Shown: piece by piece, positions 9,855-19,039 of the stretch | How positions within the stretch are numbered: the first letter of the stretch is position 1 | Layout: every line of letters starts with the position of its first letter | Assembly: GCF_900110275.1 (NCBI RefSeq) | Contig: NZ_FODC01000001.1 | Coordinates: 1,093,198 to 1,157,197, forward strand | DNA: 64,000 nt | From: Duganella sp. CF517 | GTDB taxonomy: Bacteria; Pseudomonadota; Gammaproteobacteria; Burkholderiales; Burkholderiaceae_D | Reading direction: 5' to 3' | Notes under the pieces: generated by a model | Told to the model about the DNA's origin: nothing | Databases searched by the model: none | Seen by the model: the letters and a program-made list of their open reading frames with translations, nothing else | Translations under genes and position numbers: made by a program

Positions 9855-9872
9855 GACGGCATACCCGCCGTC
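9855..9872 (-). promoter_or_regulatory. Hairpin in the rpsO-pnp intergenic leader
   Basis: GACGGC at 9855-9860 and GCCGTC at 9867-9872 form a 6-bp stem in the pnp leader, about 60 nt before the pnp start. In E. coli a leader stem cut by RNase III mediates PNPase autocontrol. Equivalence here is inferred from position only; the stem is short. Confidence 0.3.
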
Positions 9873-9961
9873 TTTACTACACTTGCTAAAAAAACAGGAA
9901 TTCCATGCTGCGCCGCTAAGACCAAGTTCCGCTTAGCAAGTTTTTACCCGCGAAAATGACA

Positions 9962-9996
9962 AAATGCCCGCGACAGACAAACTGGCGCAGGCATTT
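9962..9996 (-). terminator. Possible terminator/attenuator after rpsO
   Basis: An 11-bp stem (9962-9972 with 9986-9996, one wobble) begins about 25 nt after the rpsO stop. The minus-strand tail is only moderately T-rich, so it may be a partial terminator or a processing stem between rpsO and pnp. Confidence 0.45.
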
Positions 9997-10020
9997 CGAT
10001 TAAGCCGGATGACGCAAATA

Positions 10021-10290
10021 TTACTTACGCAGGCCCAGTTTGGCGATCAGATCGCGATAACGGGTTGCGTCTTTGCCCTTCAGGTACGACAGCAGGCTCT
10101 TACGACGGTTAACCATCATAATCAGACCACGACGGGAGTGGTGATCCTTGCTGTGGGCCTTGAAGTGGCCGTTCAGTTCGTTGATGCGTGCGGTCAGCAG
10201 TGCGACTTGCACTTCTGGCGAGCCGGTGTCTTTTTGACCACGGGCGTTGTCCGCGATGATCGCGGCTTTGTTGATGTTTTCTACGGTCAT
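10021..10290 (-). CDS. rpsO: 30S ribosomal protein S15
   Basis: An 89-residue S15 that binds 16S rRNA in the platform of the small subunit. Met at 10290 ([10 protein letters not shown]) is chosen: it gives the standard 89 residues and has an AAAGG site 8 nt upstream. Family stretches [15 protein letters not shown] and HSRRGL are intact. It heads the rpsO-pnp unit. Confidence 0.98.
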   Translation of the reverse strand: MTVENINKAAIIADNARGQKDTGSPEVQVALLTARINELNGHFKAHSKDHHSRRGLIMMVNRRKSLLSYLKGKDATRYRDLIAKLGLRK

Positions 10291-10457
10291 GATATTTACC
10301 TTTAACATGCGGTGCGCGGAGTCTGAACCCTGCACACCGTGAACTTCAAAAAAAACCGGTCCGAAGACCAGACCCGAAAGTATAGCGGAAAAAGCGCCGC
10401 GTGTATCCCGGCTTGGCTACAATTTGTCACCTTCCCGCCTCTTTTTGGAGCTCAGAC

Positions 10458-10946
10458 ATGAAAAGGCTGTTTGTTTTGGCAACGTTTTGCGGCGCATTGA
10501 CCGGCTGCGCAAACATGTTCGGCCCGCCACCGGCGCCGGGCGACAGCGCCCAAGTGGTGCAATCGAAGCTGGGCCGGCCAACCGGCGTGTATAAAAATGG
10601 CGCCGACACGATGCTCGAATACGCCATGGGGCCGCTCGGCCAGTACACGTGGATGGCGCGCCTCGGCCCCGACGACCGGCTCATCTCCTACGAGCAGGTG
10701 CTGACGAACGCCAAGTTCGGCACCATCAAGATCGGCCGCGACAACAAGGAAAGCGTGCTAGGCATCCTTGGCCGGCCAGCCAAGCAGGTGCGCTATTACA
10801 GCGTCGACGGCGACGTCTGGCAATACCGCTACAAGGAAAGCGATGTGTGGAACTCGCTGATGGACGTGCAGTTCGACCGCAACGGCGTGGTGCAGGCGCT
10901 GGTCAACGGACCGGACGAGGAACGCGAGCCGCGCTGGTTGCGCTGA
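10458..10946 (+). CDS. Putative lipoprotein with BamE/SmpA-like repeat
   Basis: A 162-residue exported protein. The signal peptide ends in the lipobox LTGC with the acylated Cys at 17. Two similar stretches (VQSKLGRPTGVY near 32 and VLGILGRPAKQVRYY near 100) resemble the short beta-alpha repeat seen in BamE/SmpA-like lipoproteins. Met at 10458 is used because the frame upstream lacks family features and the lipobox then sits at the proper distance. Envelope-associated; exact role unknown. Transcribed divergently from rpsO. Confidence 0.75.
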   Translation: MKRLFVLATFCGALTGCANMFGPPPAPGDSAQVVQSKLGRPTGVYKNGADTMLEYAMGPLGQYTWMARLGPDDRLISYEQVLTNAKFGTIKIGRDNKESVLGILGRPAKQVRYYSVDGDVWQYRYKESDVWNSLMDVQFDRNGVVQALVNGPDEEREPRWLR

Positions 10947-11063
10947 CCGGTTCGGTAGGAGCAGTCCCACGCATAGTTTAGCCGTGCGCCGACGTGAAAT
11001 ATTTGTGGCGATTGATATGATTTCTCCATATCAACTCAACTCGCAACTCACTTCGGAGAATTC

Positions 11064-11876
11064 ATGTCTTTACGTACGCCTTCCGCACGCCATGCCATCT
11101 ATGCAGCCACGCTTATCGCGCTGAGCACCGCCACCGCGATGGCCTGGGCGGAACCATCACCGGCGCTCGACCGCGCCAGCCTGTCCGTCGGCGCCTTCTA
11201 CACCGAACCACGCATCAAGGTCGAGGGCGACACCAACTACGGCCGTATCGACACCGGCACCTACAAATCCGACAACGTGACCTTGCCACGCGCCAAGGCC
11301 AGTGTATTGATCGGCGACTCGCACGGCTTCGACTTCGATTACTACCGCTACGATAAAGAGTACAACCCGGGCCTGACCGGCAGCACCAATGTCAATGGTC
11401 TGCCGCTGACCGGCAACGGCAAGCTCAATGCCAAGCTGAAGCTGGACCTGGCCAATGTCGCCTACAAGTGGTGGCTGGGCAGTGGCGCCGACGTGTTTGG
11501 CGTCGGTGTGGGCGCGGCCTACTATCGCGCCCGTATCGACGGCACCGCGAACGGCGTGTTGAATGGCGTTAGCGGCAACGCGCGCTACTCGGAGAACGAA
11601 AGCGCCTATGCGCCGCTGGTGGAACTGGGCTGGCGCCATCAATTCTCGCCGCAGGTGCGCATGTACGCGGATGCGAACGGCATTAAAAAGAATGGCGGCA
11701 GCATCAACGGCCATATCTACGGCGGCGCCGTCGGCGTGGAATGGTATGTGACGCCGATGGTGGGCGTGGTGGCCGAGTACAGCGCGTCGAAGATCAGCCT
11801 GCGCCGCGAGCGCGACGATCTGGCGGTGAATATCCGTTTGAACGGACCTGCCGCCTACCTCAAGGTGCGCTTCTAA
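11064..11876 (+). CDS. Putative outer-membrane beta-barrel protein
   Basis: A 270-residue protein with a signal peptide (cleavage near residue 29, AMAWA-EP). The rest alternates polar and hydrophobic residues and is rich in Tyr, Gly and Asn, and the C-terminus ends in an aromatic (KVRF), typical of Bam-inserted barrels of about 8 strands. It has a clear CGGAGAA ribosome site. An imperfect 7-bp dyad (TGATATG 11013-11019 / CATATCA 11027-11033) lies in its promoter region. Function unknown. Confidence 0.7.
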   Translation: MSLRTPSARHAIYAATLIALSTATAMAWAEPSPALDRASLSVGAFYTEPRIKVEGDTNYGRIDTGTYKSDNVTLPRAKASVLIGDSHGFDFDYYRYDKEYNPGLTGSTNVNGLPLTGNGKLNAKLKLDLANVAYKWWLGSGADVFGVGVGAAYYRARIDGTANGVLNGVSGNARYSENESAYAPLVELGWRHQFSPQVRMYADANGIKKNGGSINGHIYGGAVGVEWYVTPMVGVVAEYSASKISLRRERDDLAVNIRLNGPAAYLKVRF

Positions 11877-11958
11877 CCCACCGGCCCGAGCTGCCCGGCG
11901 GCGCCGTCCGCCCCGCCGTTCGCCCCACGCCCGCCGTATGCCCCGCTTCGGCGGGGCT

Positions 11959-12789
11959 TCAGGCCGCGCGCACCCCGCCGCTTTTGAACCCGAGCGAGGC
12001 CTCGATACGGTCGGCGGAAGCGATCACGGCGTCGGCGTAGCGCCGGGTGTCGGACGAGACCTTATGTTCGGGCAGCACGATGGAAATAGTGGCGATGCAG
12101 GCCCCGTGCACGTCGCGGATCGGCGACGCCACGCAGGCCACCGAAAAATCGGATTCGCCGATCTGCACCGACAGCCGTTCCGCGAACGCCTTGGCCGACG
12201 CCTGCGCCAGCACCAGCGGGTCGGTTTGCGCCAGCCCGGTCGGCGAGGCCTTGCCGGCGCGGCGGAACAGTTCCACCCGCTCGGCGTCCGGCAAATGGCC
12301 CACCAGCAGCCGGCCCGAGGCCGCCCAGTTCAGCGGCACGCGGGTGCCGACGTTGGAGCTGATGCGGAAATGACCAAGACCGGCGGCGGTGGCCAGCACC
12401 ACCATGAAGTCGCCATCGCGGCCGCACACCTGAACGGTTTCTCCGGTCTCGCGGCACAAGACGTCCATCTCGCGCTTGGCCTGCTCGAGGAAGTCGAGCG
12501 AGCGCGAATACGCCAGCCCATACAAGTGCAGGCGCGACCCTAGCCATACGCTGCCGTCCTCGCGGCGGCTCAGCATGGCCTTTTCCACCAGGTCCTCGAC
12601 CAGCGCGTACACCGTCGACAGCGGCGCGCCGATGGCGCGCGCGATGGCGTAGGGGCCGGCCGGCGCGCCGGTCTCGTACAGGTGGTCGAGCACCTGCAGC
12701 GCGCGGTCCATGGCGCTCACGCGCGGCCCGCGCCCCGGGGGCAGTTCGGCTTCGTTGGCCGCCGGGACGGCGGGATTCTGTTTTTTCAT
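11959..12789 (-). CDS. IclR-family transcriptional regulator
   Basis: 276 residues. It has an N-terminal winged helix-turn-helix (about 30-90; AMDRALQVLDHLYE and STVYALVEDLVEKAML) and a C-terminal effector-binding GAF-like IclR domain (about 100-270). IclR proteins usually control divergent or neighbouring catabolic genes in response to an aromatic or sugar-acid metabolite. It is divergent from the SelA-like gene at 12999 and is the obvious candidate regulator of the island 12999-24042. The effector cannot be told from sequence; a sugar acid such as KDG or glucosaminate is my inference. Confidence 0.9.
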   Translation of the reverse strand: MKKQNPAVPAANEAELPPGRGPRVSAMDRALQVLDHLYETGAPAGPYAIARAIGAPLSTVYALVEDLVEKAMLSRREDGSVWLGSRLHLYGLAYSRSLDFLEQAKREMDVLCRETGETVQVCGRDGDFMVVLATAAGLGHFRISSNVGTRVPLNWAASGRLLVGHLPDAERVELFRRAGKASPTGLAQTDPLVLAQASAKAFAERLSVQIGESDFSVACVASPIRDVHGACIATISIVLPEHKVSSDTRRYADAVIASADRIEASLGFKSGGVRAA

Positions 12790-12906
12790 CGGCGCGGCCG
12801 TGGCGTCCGGCGGCGCCGGCCCGCCCCCGGTTCAGGTTATAGACATCCGGTATTCTGACATGATTTGTCGGGAAGGCAGCGTTTTGGTCGGCCGCGATTC
12901 AGTTCT

Positions 12907-12934
12907 TTGACTCTGGCGGCGTTGGCCCTACAAT
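12907..12934 (+). promoter_or_regulatory. Sigma-70-like promoter of the SelA-like gene
   Basis: TTGACT at 12907-12912 and TACAAT at 12929-12934 with a 16-nt spacer, 64 nt before the ATG at 12999. It lies in the divergent gap with the IclR gene, where an operator would be expected. I saw no long dyad that is clearly the IclR site. Confidence 0.6.
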
Positions 12935-12998
12935 CGTGATCGGCCCGACACCGGCCGGCGACAGCGACACCATCGTTTTCCAAGGAAGATCACCCGAC

Positions 12999-14201
12999 AT
13001 GAGCGGCCCGTCCATTCGCAGCAGCCTAGGCTTGCGCGAGATCATCAACGTATCCGGCACCATGACGCCACTGGGGGCGTGCATCGCCGTGCCCGAGGCC
13101 ATCGCCGCCGCCGCCGCGATCCTGCCGCAGTTCGTCGACATGGGTGAATTGCAAAAACTGGCCAGCGCCGCCATCGCCGACGCCTGCGGCGCGCAGGCCG
13201 GCTTCGTCACCGCCTCCTGTTCGGCCGCCATCACCCTGGCGGTGGCGGCCAGCATGACCGGCGCCGATCTGGCGCGCATCGGCCAATTGCCCGATACGCG
13301 CGGCATGAAACGCGAGGTGCTGATCCAGTCCGGCCATCTGGTCAACTACGGCGCGCCGTTGTCGCAGGCGATCACGCTCTCGGGCGCCACGCTCACGATC
13401 ATCGGCGCCGGCGCCGCGGCGGCCGAACTGGCCGCGTCGACGGCGGCGGCGATCACCCCGCGCACCGCCTGCGCGCTCTACGTGGTGTCGCACCATGCGC
13501 AACAAGCCGGCACGCTGGCGCTAGACGAATTCGCGCGCGTCTGCCACGCCGCCGGCGTACCGGTGATCGTCGATGCCGCGTCGGAATACGACCTCAGAAG
13601 GTTCCTGGCCGCCGGCGCGGACCTGGTGCTGTACTCGGCGCACAAATTCCTCGGTGGCCTGACGGCCGGCATCGTCGCCGGCGACAAGCAGCTGGTGCGC
13701 GCGGCCTACCTGCAAAACCACGGCATCGGCCGTGGCATGAAGGTCGGCAAGGAAGGGGTGGCCGCCACCATCGCCGCGCTGCAGGCATGGCGCACGCGCG
13801 ATCATGCGGCCGTGCGGTCGCGCGAAACGGCCAGCCTGGAACTGTGGCGGCGCGCGCTGCAAGGATGCGCCGGCATCACCGCCGAGATCGAGGCCGATCC
13901 GACCGGCAATCCGCTATCGCGCCTGCGCGTGACGATCGCGCCGGCACAAGCGGGCATCACCGCCTGGGACCTGGCCGATGCGCTGGCGCGCGGCGCGCGG
14001 CCTGTGATCGTGCGCGACCACGAGCTCGAACAAGGAAGCTTCCACCTCGATCCCTGCAACCTGCATCCAGGCGAAGACGCGATCGTCGCCGAACGCCTGG
14101 TCGACGAACTGCGACGCGCGGTGGCCGAGCCGGCGGCGCCGACCCCGATCGGCCAGCGCGATGGGCGGCGGCTGGAAGCACTGCTGGCCTGGCCGGATTA
14201 A
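12999..14201 (+). CDS. SelA-like PLP-dependent enzyme (glucosaminate-type ammonia-lyase candidate)
   Basis: A 400-residue fold-type I PLP enzyme of the SelA/DgaE superfamily. The likely Schiff-base Lys is in the stretch LYSAHKFLGG (near residue 213). It is shorter than true SelA (about 460) and starts directly with the catalytic fold (LREIINVSGTMTPLG). Relatives include DgaE, a D-glucosaminate-6-phosphate ammonia-lyase. In this context, next to an IclR gene and a KDG-type kinase, an ammonia-lyase on an amino sugar acid is more likely than selenocysteine synthesis. The start at 12999 has AAGGAAG 10 nt before it. Its end overlaps the kinase gene end-to-end by 4 nt (convergent). Confidence 0.8.
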   Translation: MSGPSIRSSLGLREIINVSGTMTPLGACIAVPEAIAAAAAILPQFVDMGELQKLASAAIADACGAQAGFVTASCSAAITLAVAASMTGADLARIGQLPDTRGMKREVLIQSGHLVNYGAPLSQAITLSGATLTIIGAGAAAAELAASTAAAITPRTACALYVVSHHAQQAGTLALDEFARVCHAAGVPVIVDAASEYDLRRFLAAGADLVLYSAHKFLGGLTAGIVAGDKQLVRAAYLQNHGIGRGMKVGKEGVAATIAALQAWRTRDHAAVRSRETASLELWRRALQGCAGITAEIEADPTGNPLSRLRVTIAPAQAGITAWDLADALARGARPVIVRDHELEQGSFHLDPCNLHPGEDAIVAERLVDELRRAVAEPAAPTPIGQRDGRRLEALLAWPD

Positions 14202-15133
14202 ACCGCGCCGTTCGACAAAAAGTGGCGCACTTGCGCGGCGCGCGGCACCGGCGCCACCGCGCCGTGGCCCAAGGTCGACAGGGCCGCGCTGGCATTGGCG
14301 TAGCGGACCGCGTCGGCCAGCGTGTCGCCGTCGGCCAGCCGCGCCAGCAGGCTGCCGTCGAAACAATCGCCGGCGCCGGTGGCGTCGACCGCGTCGACCG
14401 CGCTGGCCGCCGCCAGCCGTGGCGCCTCGCCCGGCGCCGCGTACCATGCGCCGGCCGCGCCGCACTTGAGCACGACGGTGCGCGCTCCCTGCGCGCGGCA
14501 CCACGAGAAGATGGCGCCGACATCGTCGCTGCCGGCCAGCGCCACCCCTTCGTCCAGGCTGGGCAAAAATAGATCGCTCAGGGCGATGCTGGCGCGGATC
14601 ACGGCGCCGGCGCGCGCCAGCGGCCATAGCGCCAGCCGCAGGTTGGGATCGTAGCTGACCTGGACGCCGGCCCGGCGGGCAACATCGATGGCGGCCAACA
14701 CGGTGTCGCAGGCGCCGGCCGAAATCGCCTGCGAGATGCCCGACACATGCAGCCAGCGCGCCGCGCGCACCGTATCGAGATCGGTGTTATCGGGGCGCAT
14801 GCCGCTGGCGGCCGACCCGGCGCGCCGGTAGCTGAACGCATGCCCGGCAGGTCCGTGATGGACGAAGTACAGGCCGGTGGGCGCGCCGGCGTCGCAGGCG
14901 ACGGCGCCGCAATCGACGCCCTCGCCCCGCCACAACTCCAACAGCATGTGGCCGAACTGGTCGTCGCCAACGCGGCTCAGATAAGCGGCGCGGGCACCCT
15001 GGCGGCTGGCGGCGATGACCACATTCGAGGTGTCGCCGCCAAAGCCCTGCCGGTAGTCCGGCTGCCCGGCGCGGGTCTGGTTGAATTCAACCATCGCCTC
15101 GCCCAGCGCGACGATGTCATATTGCTTCTCCAA
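14198..15133 (-). CDS. PfkB-family sugar kinase, likely 2-keto-3-deoxygluconate kinase
   Basis: 311 residues of the ribokinase/PfkB family. N-terminal signature EAMVEFNQ and GGDTSNVVIAASRQGA (about 12-50), and the C-terminal catalytic motif DATGAGDCFDGSLLARL (near 250-265) with the Asp base. The N-terminus matches KdgK-type enzymes, which make KDPG from 2-keto-3-deoxygluconate. The start is TTG with AGGAG 6 nt upstream. It is the last gene of the minus-strand operon starting at 23440. KDPG would then be split by an aldolase encoded elsewhere. Confidence 0.82.
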   Translation of the reverse strand: MEKQYDIVALGEAMVEFNQTRAGQPDYRQGFGGDTSNVVIAASRQGARAAYLSRVGDDQFGHMLLELWRGEGVDCGAVACDAGAPTGLYFVHHGPAGHAFSYRRAGSAASGMRPDNTDLDTVRAARWLHVSGISQAISAGACDTVLAAIDVARRAGVQVSYDPNLRLALWPLARAGAVIRASIALSDLFLPSLDEGVALAGSDDVGAIFSWCRAQGARTVVLKCGAAGAWYAAPGEAPRLAAASAVDAVDATGAGDCFDGSLLARLADGDTLADAVRYANASAALSTLGHGAVAPVPRAAQVRHFLSNGAV

Positions 15134-15173
15134 GGCTTACTCCTGTTATCAATATTAGATCCGGCGCCCCGCT

Positions 15174-16667
15174 TCAACCGCCGTGGCGCAGGAAGCGGCC
15201 GCTGCGCCGTCCCTGCCAACCGCCTGCGCGGTACGACGGCACGCCGTTGACATACACATGCTCGATGCCGGCGCTGATTTCGGACGGCGCCGCGAACGTC
15301 GCGCGGTCCGCCACCGTCGCCGGATCGAACACCACCAAGTCGGCATGGTAGCCCACGCGCACCAACCCGCGTGCGCGCAGCCCGAAACGCTCGGCCGACA
15401 TCCCGGTCATCTTGTGCACGGCCGTCTCCAGCCCGAACAACTTCAACTCGCGGCAATAGCGCCCCAGCACGCGGGGGAAGGTCCCCCACAGGCGCGGATG
15501 CGGATGGCGGTCGTGCGGCAAACCATCCGATCCTATCATGGACCGGGGATGCCTGAGCACACGCTGGACGTCGTCCTCGTCCATCTGGAAATAGCAGGCG
15601 CCGCCCGGCTGCAGCCGCTCGCAGGCTTCCTGCTGGCTGCAGCGCCAGTCGGCGGCGATGGTCGCCAGCGAGCGGCCCGCCAATTCCGGATACGGCTCGG
15701 ACCACGTCACCAGGATCTCGATCACGCCGTCGACCAGGTCGGCGCGCAGCACGGTCGATCCGGCGACGTAGGGATAGACATCGAGGCCGATGGGCTGGTC
15801 GCGCGCGGCATGGTCGATCAGCGCCAGCGTCTCCGTGGTGCGGCCCCAGTTGTGCGGCCCGGCGCATTTGTGGTGCGACAGGATCAGCGGCACGCGCGCC
15901 GATTGCGCCACGTCCATCGCTTCACGCATCGAAGCGAGGATGGCCGAAAATTCATCGCGGATGTGCGTCGCGTAGACGCCGCCCCCGGCGGCGGCCACGC
16001 TGGCCAGCGCCGCCACTTCGTCGATGTCGGCGGCGGCCGCCGGGCCGTAGAACACGCCGCTGCTCATGCCGATCGCGCCCTGCGCCATCGCCAGTGCCAG
16101 GCTGCGCTCCATGGCGGCCAGCTCCGCCGGCGTGGCCTTGCGCAGCAGGTCCGCCACATGCGCCACCCGCAGGCTGGTATGGCCGACCAGCGCGGCCACG
16201 TTGACCGCCGGCCGCGCGGCGTCCACCGCGTCGGCATACGCCGCCAGCTCGCCGTAGCGGAAGCCGTCGCTGCCGCCGAGCAGGTTGAGCGGCGGCGGCA
16301 CCGGCGCCGCCGGCAGCAGCGGGGCCAGGCTGATGCCGCAGTTGCCGACCACCACGGTGGTGACGCCCTGGCTGATCTTGGGCCGCATCTCCGGCGCCAG
16401 CAGCACGATGTTGTCGTCGTGGGTGTGGACATCGATGAAGCCGGGGCACACCGCCAGGCCGCCGACATCGAGCACGTGCGCCCCGGCGGGGACCGCCAGC
16501 ACCGGCCCGATGGCGGCGATGCGGCCGTGTTCGATGAGGACATCGGCGACATAGGCGGGCGCGCCGCTGCCGTCGACCACGCTGCCGCCGCGCAGCATGA
16601 CCGCGCCGGCATCCGCGCCAGGCGGGTGCGCGCGCTTTTTATCGTTCAAATCGGTTACGTCGGTCAT
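15174..16667 (-). CDS. D-aminoacylase-family amidohydrolase (N-acyl-D-amino acid or N-acetylglucosaminate deacetylase)
   Basis: 497 residues of the metal-dependent amidohydrolase superfamily, D-aminoacylase branch. Metal ligands are visible as HTHDD near residue 80, a Cys in VVGNCGISL near 108, a His in YATHIRDE, and a late Asp in MIGSDGLPHD. Such enzymes remove acyl groups from N-acyl-D-amino acids; some act on N-acetyl amino sugar acids. The neighbouring PLP deaminase and KDG kinase suggest release of acetate from N-acetyl-D-glucosaminate (inference). It starts 12 nt after the deaminase stop. Confidence 0.82.
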   Translation of the reverse strand: MTDVTDLNDKKRAHPPGADAGAVMLRGGSVVDGSGAPAYVADVLIEHGRIAAIGPVLAVPAGAHVLDVGGLAVCPGFIDVHTHDDNIVLLAPEMRPKISQGVTTVVVGNCGISLAPLLPAAPVPPPLNLLGGSDGFRYGELAAYADAVDAARPAVNVAALVGHTSLRVAHVADLLRKATPAELAAMERSLALAMAQGAIGMSSGVFYGPAAAADIDEVAALASVAAAGGGVYATHIRDEFSAILASMREAMDVAQSARVPLILSHHKCAGPHNWGRTTETLALIDHAARDQPIGLDVYPYVAGSTVLRADLVDGVIEILVTWSEPYPELAGRSLATIAADWRCSQQEACERLQPGGACYFQMDEDDVQRVLRHPRSMIGSDGLPHDRHPHPRLWGTFPRVLGRYCRELKLFGLETAVHKMTGMSAERFGLRARGLVRVGYHADLVVFDPATVADRATFAAPSEISAGIEHVYVNGVPSYRAGGWQGRRSGRFLRHGG

Positions 16668-16679
16668 CTGTCGGGTATC

Positions 16680-17966
16680 TCAGAAGTGGGTCAGAATGGC
16701 GCCGGTGACGCCGTACTGGCCGTCCACCACCGGCAGCCAGCGCCATTTATCGAATGTCGTGCACGGATGCGAGATGCCGCAGCCTACCAGATCGCCGACG
16801 TCGAGCGCCTGATCCGGCGGATAGCTCAGATACGCGTGCTGGTCGTTCATTTTGGTGATGCGCCAGCTGTCGTCCAGCGCGCTGCGCGCGCCGCCGGCGA
16901 CGCGCGCGAAAGGCATCGGCCAGTCGATATCGAACGAGGCGTCGCGCTTGCCGACCGCCAGGATGGCGCGCCCCGGCTCGGGCCGGGCCTGCACCTGGGC
17001 CCACACCTCCAGCGCCGCTTGCAGGCGCGGACGCTGGCGCCACACGCCGCCGCTGCGCTCGACCACCAGCCGCGCGAAGCGGTCGTAGAAGCCCGAATCG
17101 TGGCTCAGGTAGCAGCCGCTGCGCAATATCGTTTGCACCGGCTTGGACAAGTGCATCGGCAGGCCGCGCGCCACCAGGTCGAACACCGCCGAGCCGCCGG
17201 CCGACAGGATGATGTGCGCCGTGGCGAACAGGCCGGCGCCGTCGCAGTCGCGCGCCACCTGCCGCACGTCGGCCATCAGCGCGGCCACCAGCGCGCTGTC
17301 GGCGGCGCTGTCGCCGCTCACCTGCAAGCCCTCGTAGCATTCGACGCCGGCCAGTTCGACGCTGCCGCTGGCGGCCACCGCGCGGGCGACGGCCAGCGCC
17401 TCGGCGCCGCCACGGCAGCCGGTGCGCCCGCCCGCCACGCCCACTTCGACCAACAGCGCCAGCGGCCGGGCGAACGGCCGGCGCGCGGCCACCCGTTCGA
17501 TGATGGCCAGTTGCGCCAGCGAGTCGACCAGGCTATAGAACTCCAGATCCGGATGGCGTTCCAGCAGCGTGGCGGCATGGGCGATGTCGACTTCGGCGAT
17601 CAGCTGGTTGGCCAGGATCACGCGCCGCAAGCCGAGGCCCACGCACAGGCCCACCTGCTGCATGGTGGCCAGGGTCAGCCCCCAGGCGCCGGCGCGCAGC
17701 TGGCGCTCGAACAGCTGCGGCGCCATGCTGGTTTTGCCGTGCGGCGCCAGCAGCACGCCGGCGGCGGCGGTGAAGTCGGCCATCCAGCGCAGATTGTGTT
17801 CGAGCGCGTCGTGCCTGAGCAGCGCCAGCGGAAACGGCAGATCGCCGCGCAGCGCGTTCCAGCCGCGCGCGCCGATGTCGGCGACGCGGCACGGCGCCGC
17901 TTCATAGGGAAAGCCTTTCAGGCGGCCATCGAGCAGTGTCGATTCGATATGGGTAAGTTCGAGCAT
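16680..17966 (-). CDS. DSD-like PLP enzyme (D-serine/D-threonine-type deaminase)
   Basis: 428 residues of the fold-type III PLP family (alanine racemase-like N-terminal barrel plus D-serine dehydratase-like C-terminal domain). The PLP Lys is expected in APHGKTSMAP (near 75). Zn ligands typical of DSD enzymes are expected in the C-terminal GCGISHPCTTFDKW stretch (His and Cys present). Annotated members act on D-Ser or D-Thr; a role as D-glucosaminate ammonia-lyase is inferred from context. Met at 17966 is chosen because AGGAAA lies just upstream and the frame before it has no family match. It follows the ABC ATPase gene by 8 nt. Confidence 0.83.
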   Translation of the reverse strand: MLELTHIESTLLDGRLKGFPYEAAPCRVADIGARGWNALRGDLPFPLALLRHDALEHNLRWMADFTAAAGVLLAPHGKTSMAPQLFERQLRAGAWGLTLATMQQVGLCVGLGLRRVILANQLIAEVDIAHAATLLERHPDLEFYSLVDSLAQLAIIERVAARRPFARPLALLVEVGVAGGRTGCRGGAEALAVARAVAASGSVELAGVECYEGLQVSGDSAADSALVAALMADVRQVARDCDGAGLFATAHIILSAGGSAVFDLVARGLPMHLSKPVQTILRSGCYLSHDSGFYDRFARLVVERSGGVWRQRPRLQAALEVWAQVQARPEPGRAILAVGKRDASFDIDWPMPFARVAGGARSALDDSWRITKMNDQHAYLSYPPDQALDVGDLVGCGISHPCTTFDKWRWLPVVDGQYGVTGAILTHF

Positions 17967-17974
17967 GCGGTTTC

Positions 17975-19039
17975 CTAGGCAAGTGTAAGGGTGTCGGCGC
18001 CGGCGTGCTGCGCGGCCAGGGCGCCCTCGGGCACCTCGTCGCGCAGGCAGGCGCGCCAGCGCCCCGGGGTGGTTTCGGTCAGGACCGGGACGCTCTCGGC
18101 GCAGGCCGGCGCCGCGTACGGGCAACGGGTGCGGAACACGCAGCCGGACGGCGGGTCGGCGGGACTGGGCAGGTCGCCGGTCAGCAGGCGGCGCTGCCCG
18201 AGCTGCGCGCGCAGGCGCGGATCGGGGCGCGGCGCAGCCGCCAGCAGCGCCTCGGTGTAGGGATGGGCCGGGGCGGCGAACAGTGCGGCGGCGGGGGCGA
18301 TTTCCATCACCTTGCCCAGGTAGAGCACCACCACCTTGTCGCACAGGTACTCGACGACGTCGAGGTCGTGCGAAATGAACAGCATCGACAGGTTCAGGCT
18401 GGCCTTCAGGTCCAGCAGCAGGTTGATGACCTGGGCCTGGATCGAGACGTCGAGCGCCGACACCGGCTCGTCGGCGACGATGAAGCGCGGCTCGACGGCC
18501 AGCGCGCGGGCGATGCCGACGCGCTGGCGCTGGCCGCCGGAGAATTCGTGCGGGTAGCGCGCCGCGTGCTCGGGCCGCAGCCCCACCAGTTCGAGCAGTT
18601 GTTCGATGCGCGCTTGCCGCAGCGCGCCCCGGTGCAGGCGGTGCGTATCGAGCGCTTCGCCGATCAACTGGCCGATTCTCATGCGCGGATTGAGGCTGGC
18701 GTACGGATCCTGGAAGACGATCTGCAGCTCGCGCCGCAATGCGCGCATGCGCGCGGGCGAGGCCTGCAACAGCTCCTCGCCGTGATAGCGCACGCTGCCC
18801 TGGCAACCGTCCTGCAAGCGCAGCAGATTGCGGCCGATGGTGCTCTTGCCGGAACCCGATTCGCCCACCAGGCCGACCACCTCGCCCGGCATGACGGTGA
18901 AACTGACGCCGTCGACGGCGCGCACCGGCGCGTCGCGGCGCTGGCCGGCGAAGTACTTGCGCAGCTGCGTCACTTCCAGCAGCGGTTGCGGCGATGGCGC
19001 CAGCGCGGCGGCCGCCGATGGCAAACGATCGTGCGTCAT
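17975..19039 (-). CDS. ABC transporter ATP-binding protein, DppF-like
   Basis: 354-residue ATPase of a peptide/oligosaccharide-type importer. Walker A GESGSGKST at 59-67, signature FSGGQRQR, and Walker B followed by DEP. The C-terminal oligopeptide-transporter extension has the Cys-rich GCVFRTRCPYA motif that often carries an Fe-S cluster. Met at 19039 overlaps the upstream ATPase stop by 4 nt (ATGA). It pairs with the ATPase at 19036-20055. Confidence 0.9.
   Translation of the reverse strand: MTHDRLPSAAAALAPSPQPLLEVTQLRKYFAGQRRDAPVRAVDGVSFTVMPGEVVGLVGESGSGKSTIGRNLLRLQDGCQGSVRYHGEELLQASPARMRALRRELQIVFQDPYASLNPRMRIGQLIGEALDTHRLHRGALRQARIEQLLELVGLRPEHAARYPHEFSGGQRQRVGIARALAVEPRFIVADEPVSALDVSIQAQVINLLLDLKASLNLSMLFISHDLDVVEYLCDKVVVLYLGKVMEIAPAAALFAAPAHPYTEALLAAAPRPDPRLRAQLGQRRLLTGDLPSPADPPSGCVFRTRCPYAAPACAESVPVLTETTPGRWRACLRDEVPEGALAAQHAGADTLTLA

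Noticed and set aside
12999..14201. True selA (selenocysteine synthase)
   Set aside because: Shorter than SelA, lies in a catabolic cluster 11 kb from selB-selC, and its neighbours point to an amino sugar acid or amino acid substrate.
15183..17978. 931-residue plus-strand ORF
   Set aside because: Antisense to the deacylase and deaminase genes; composition (Arg, His, Gln, Ala) is that of a shadow frame.
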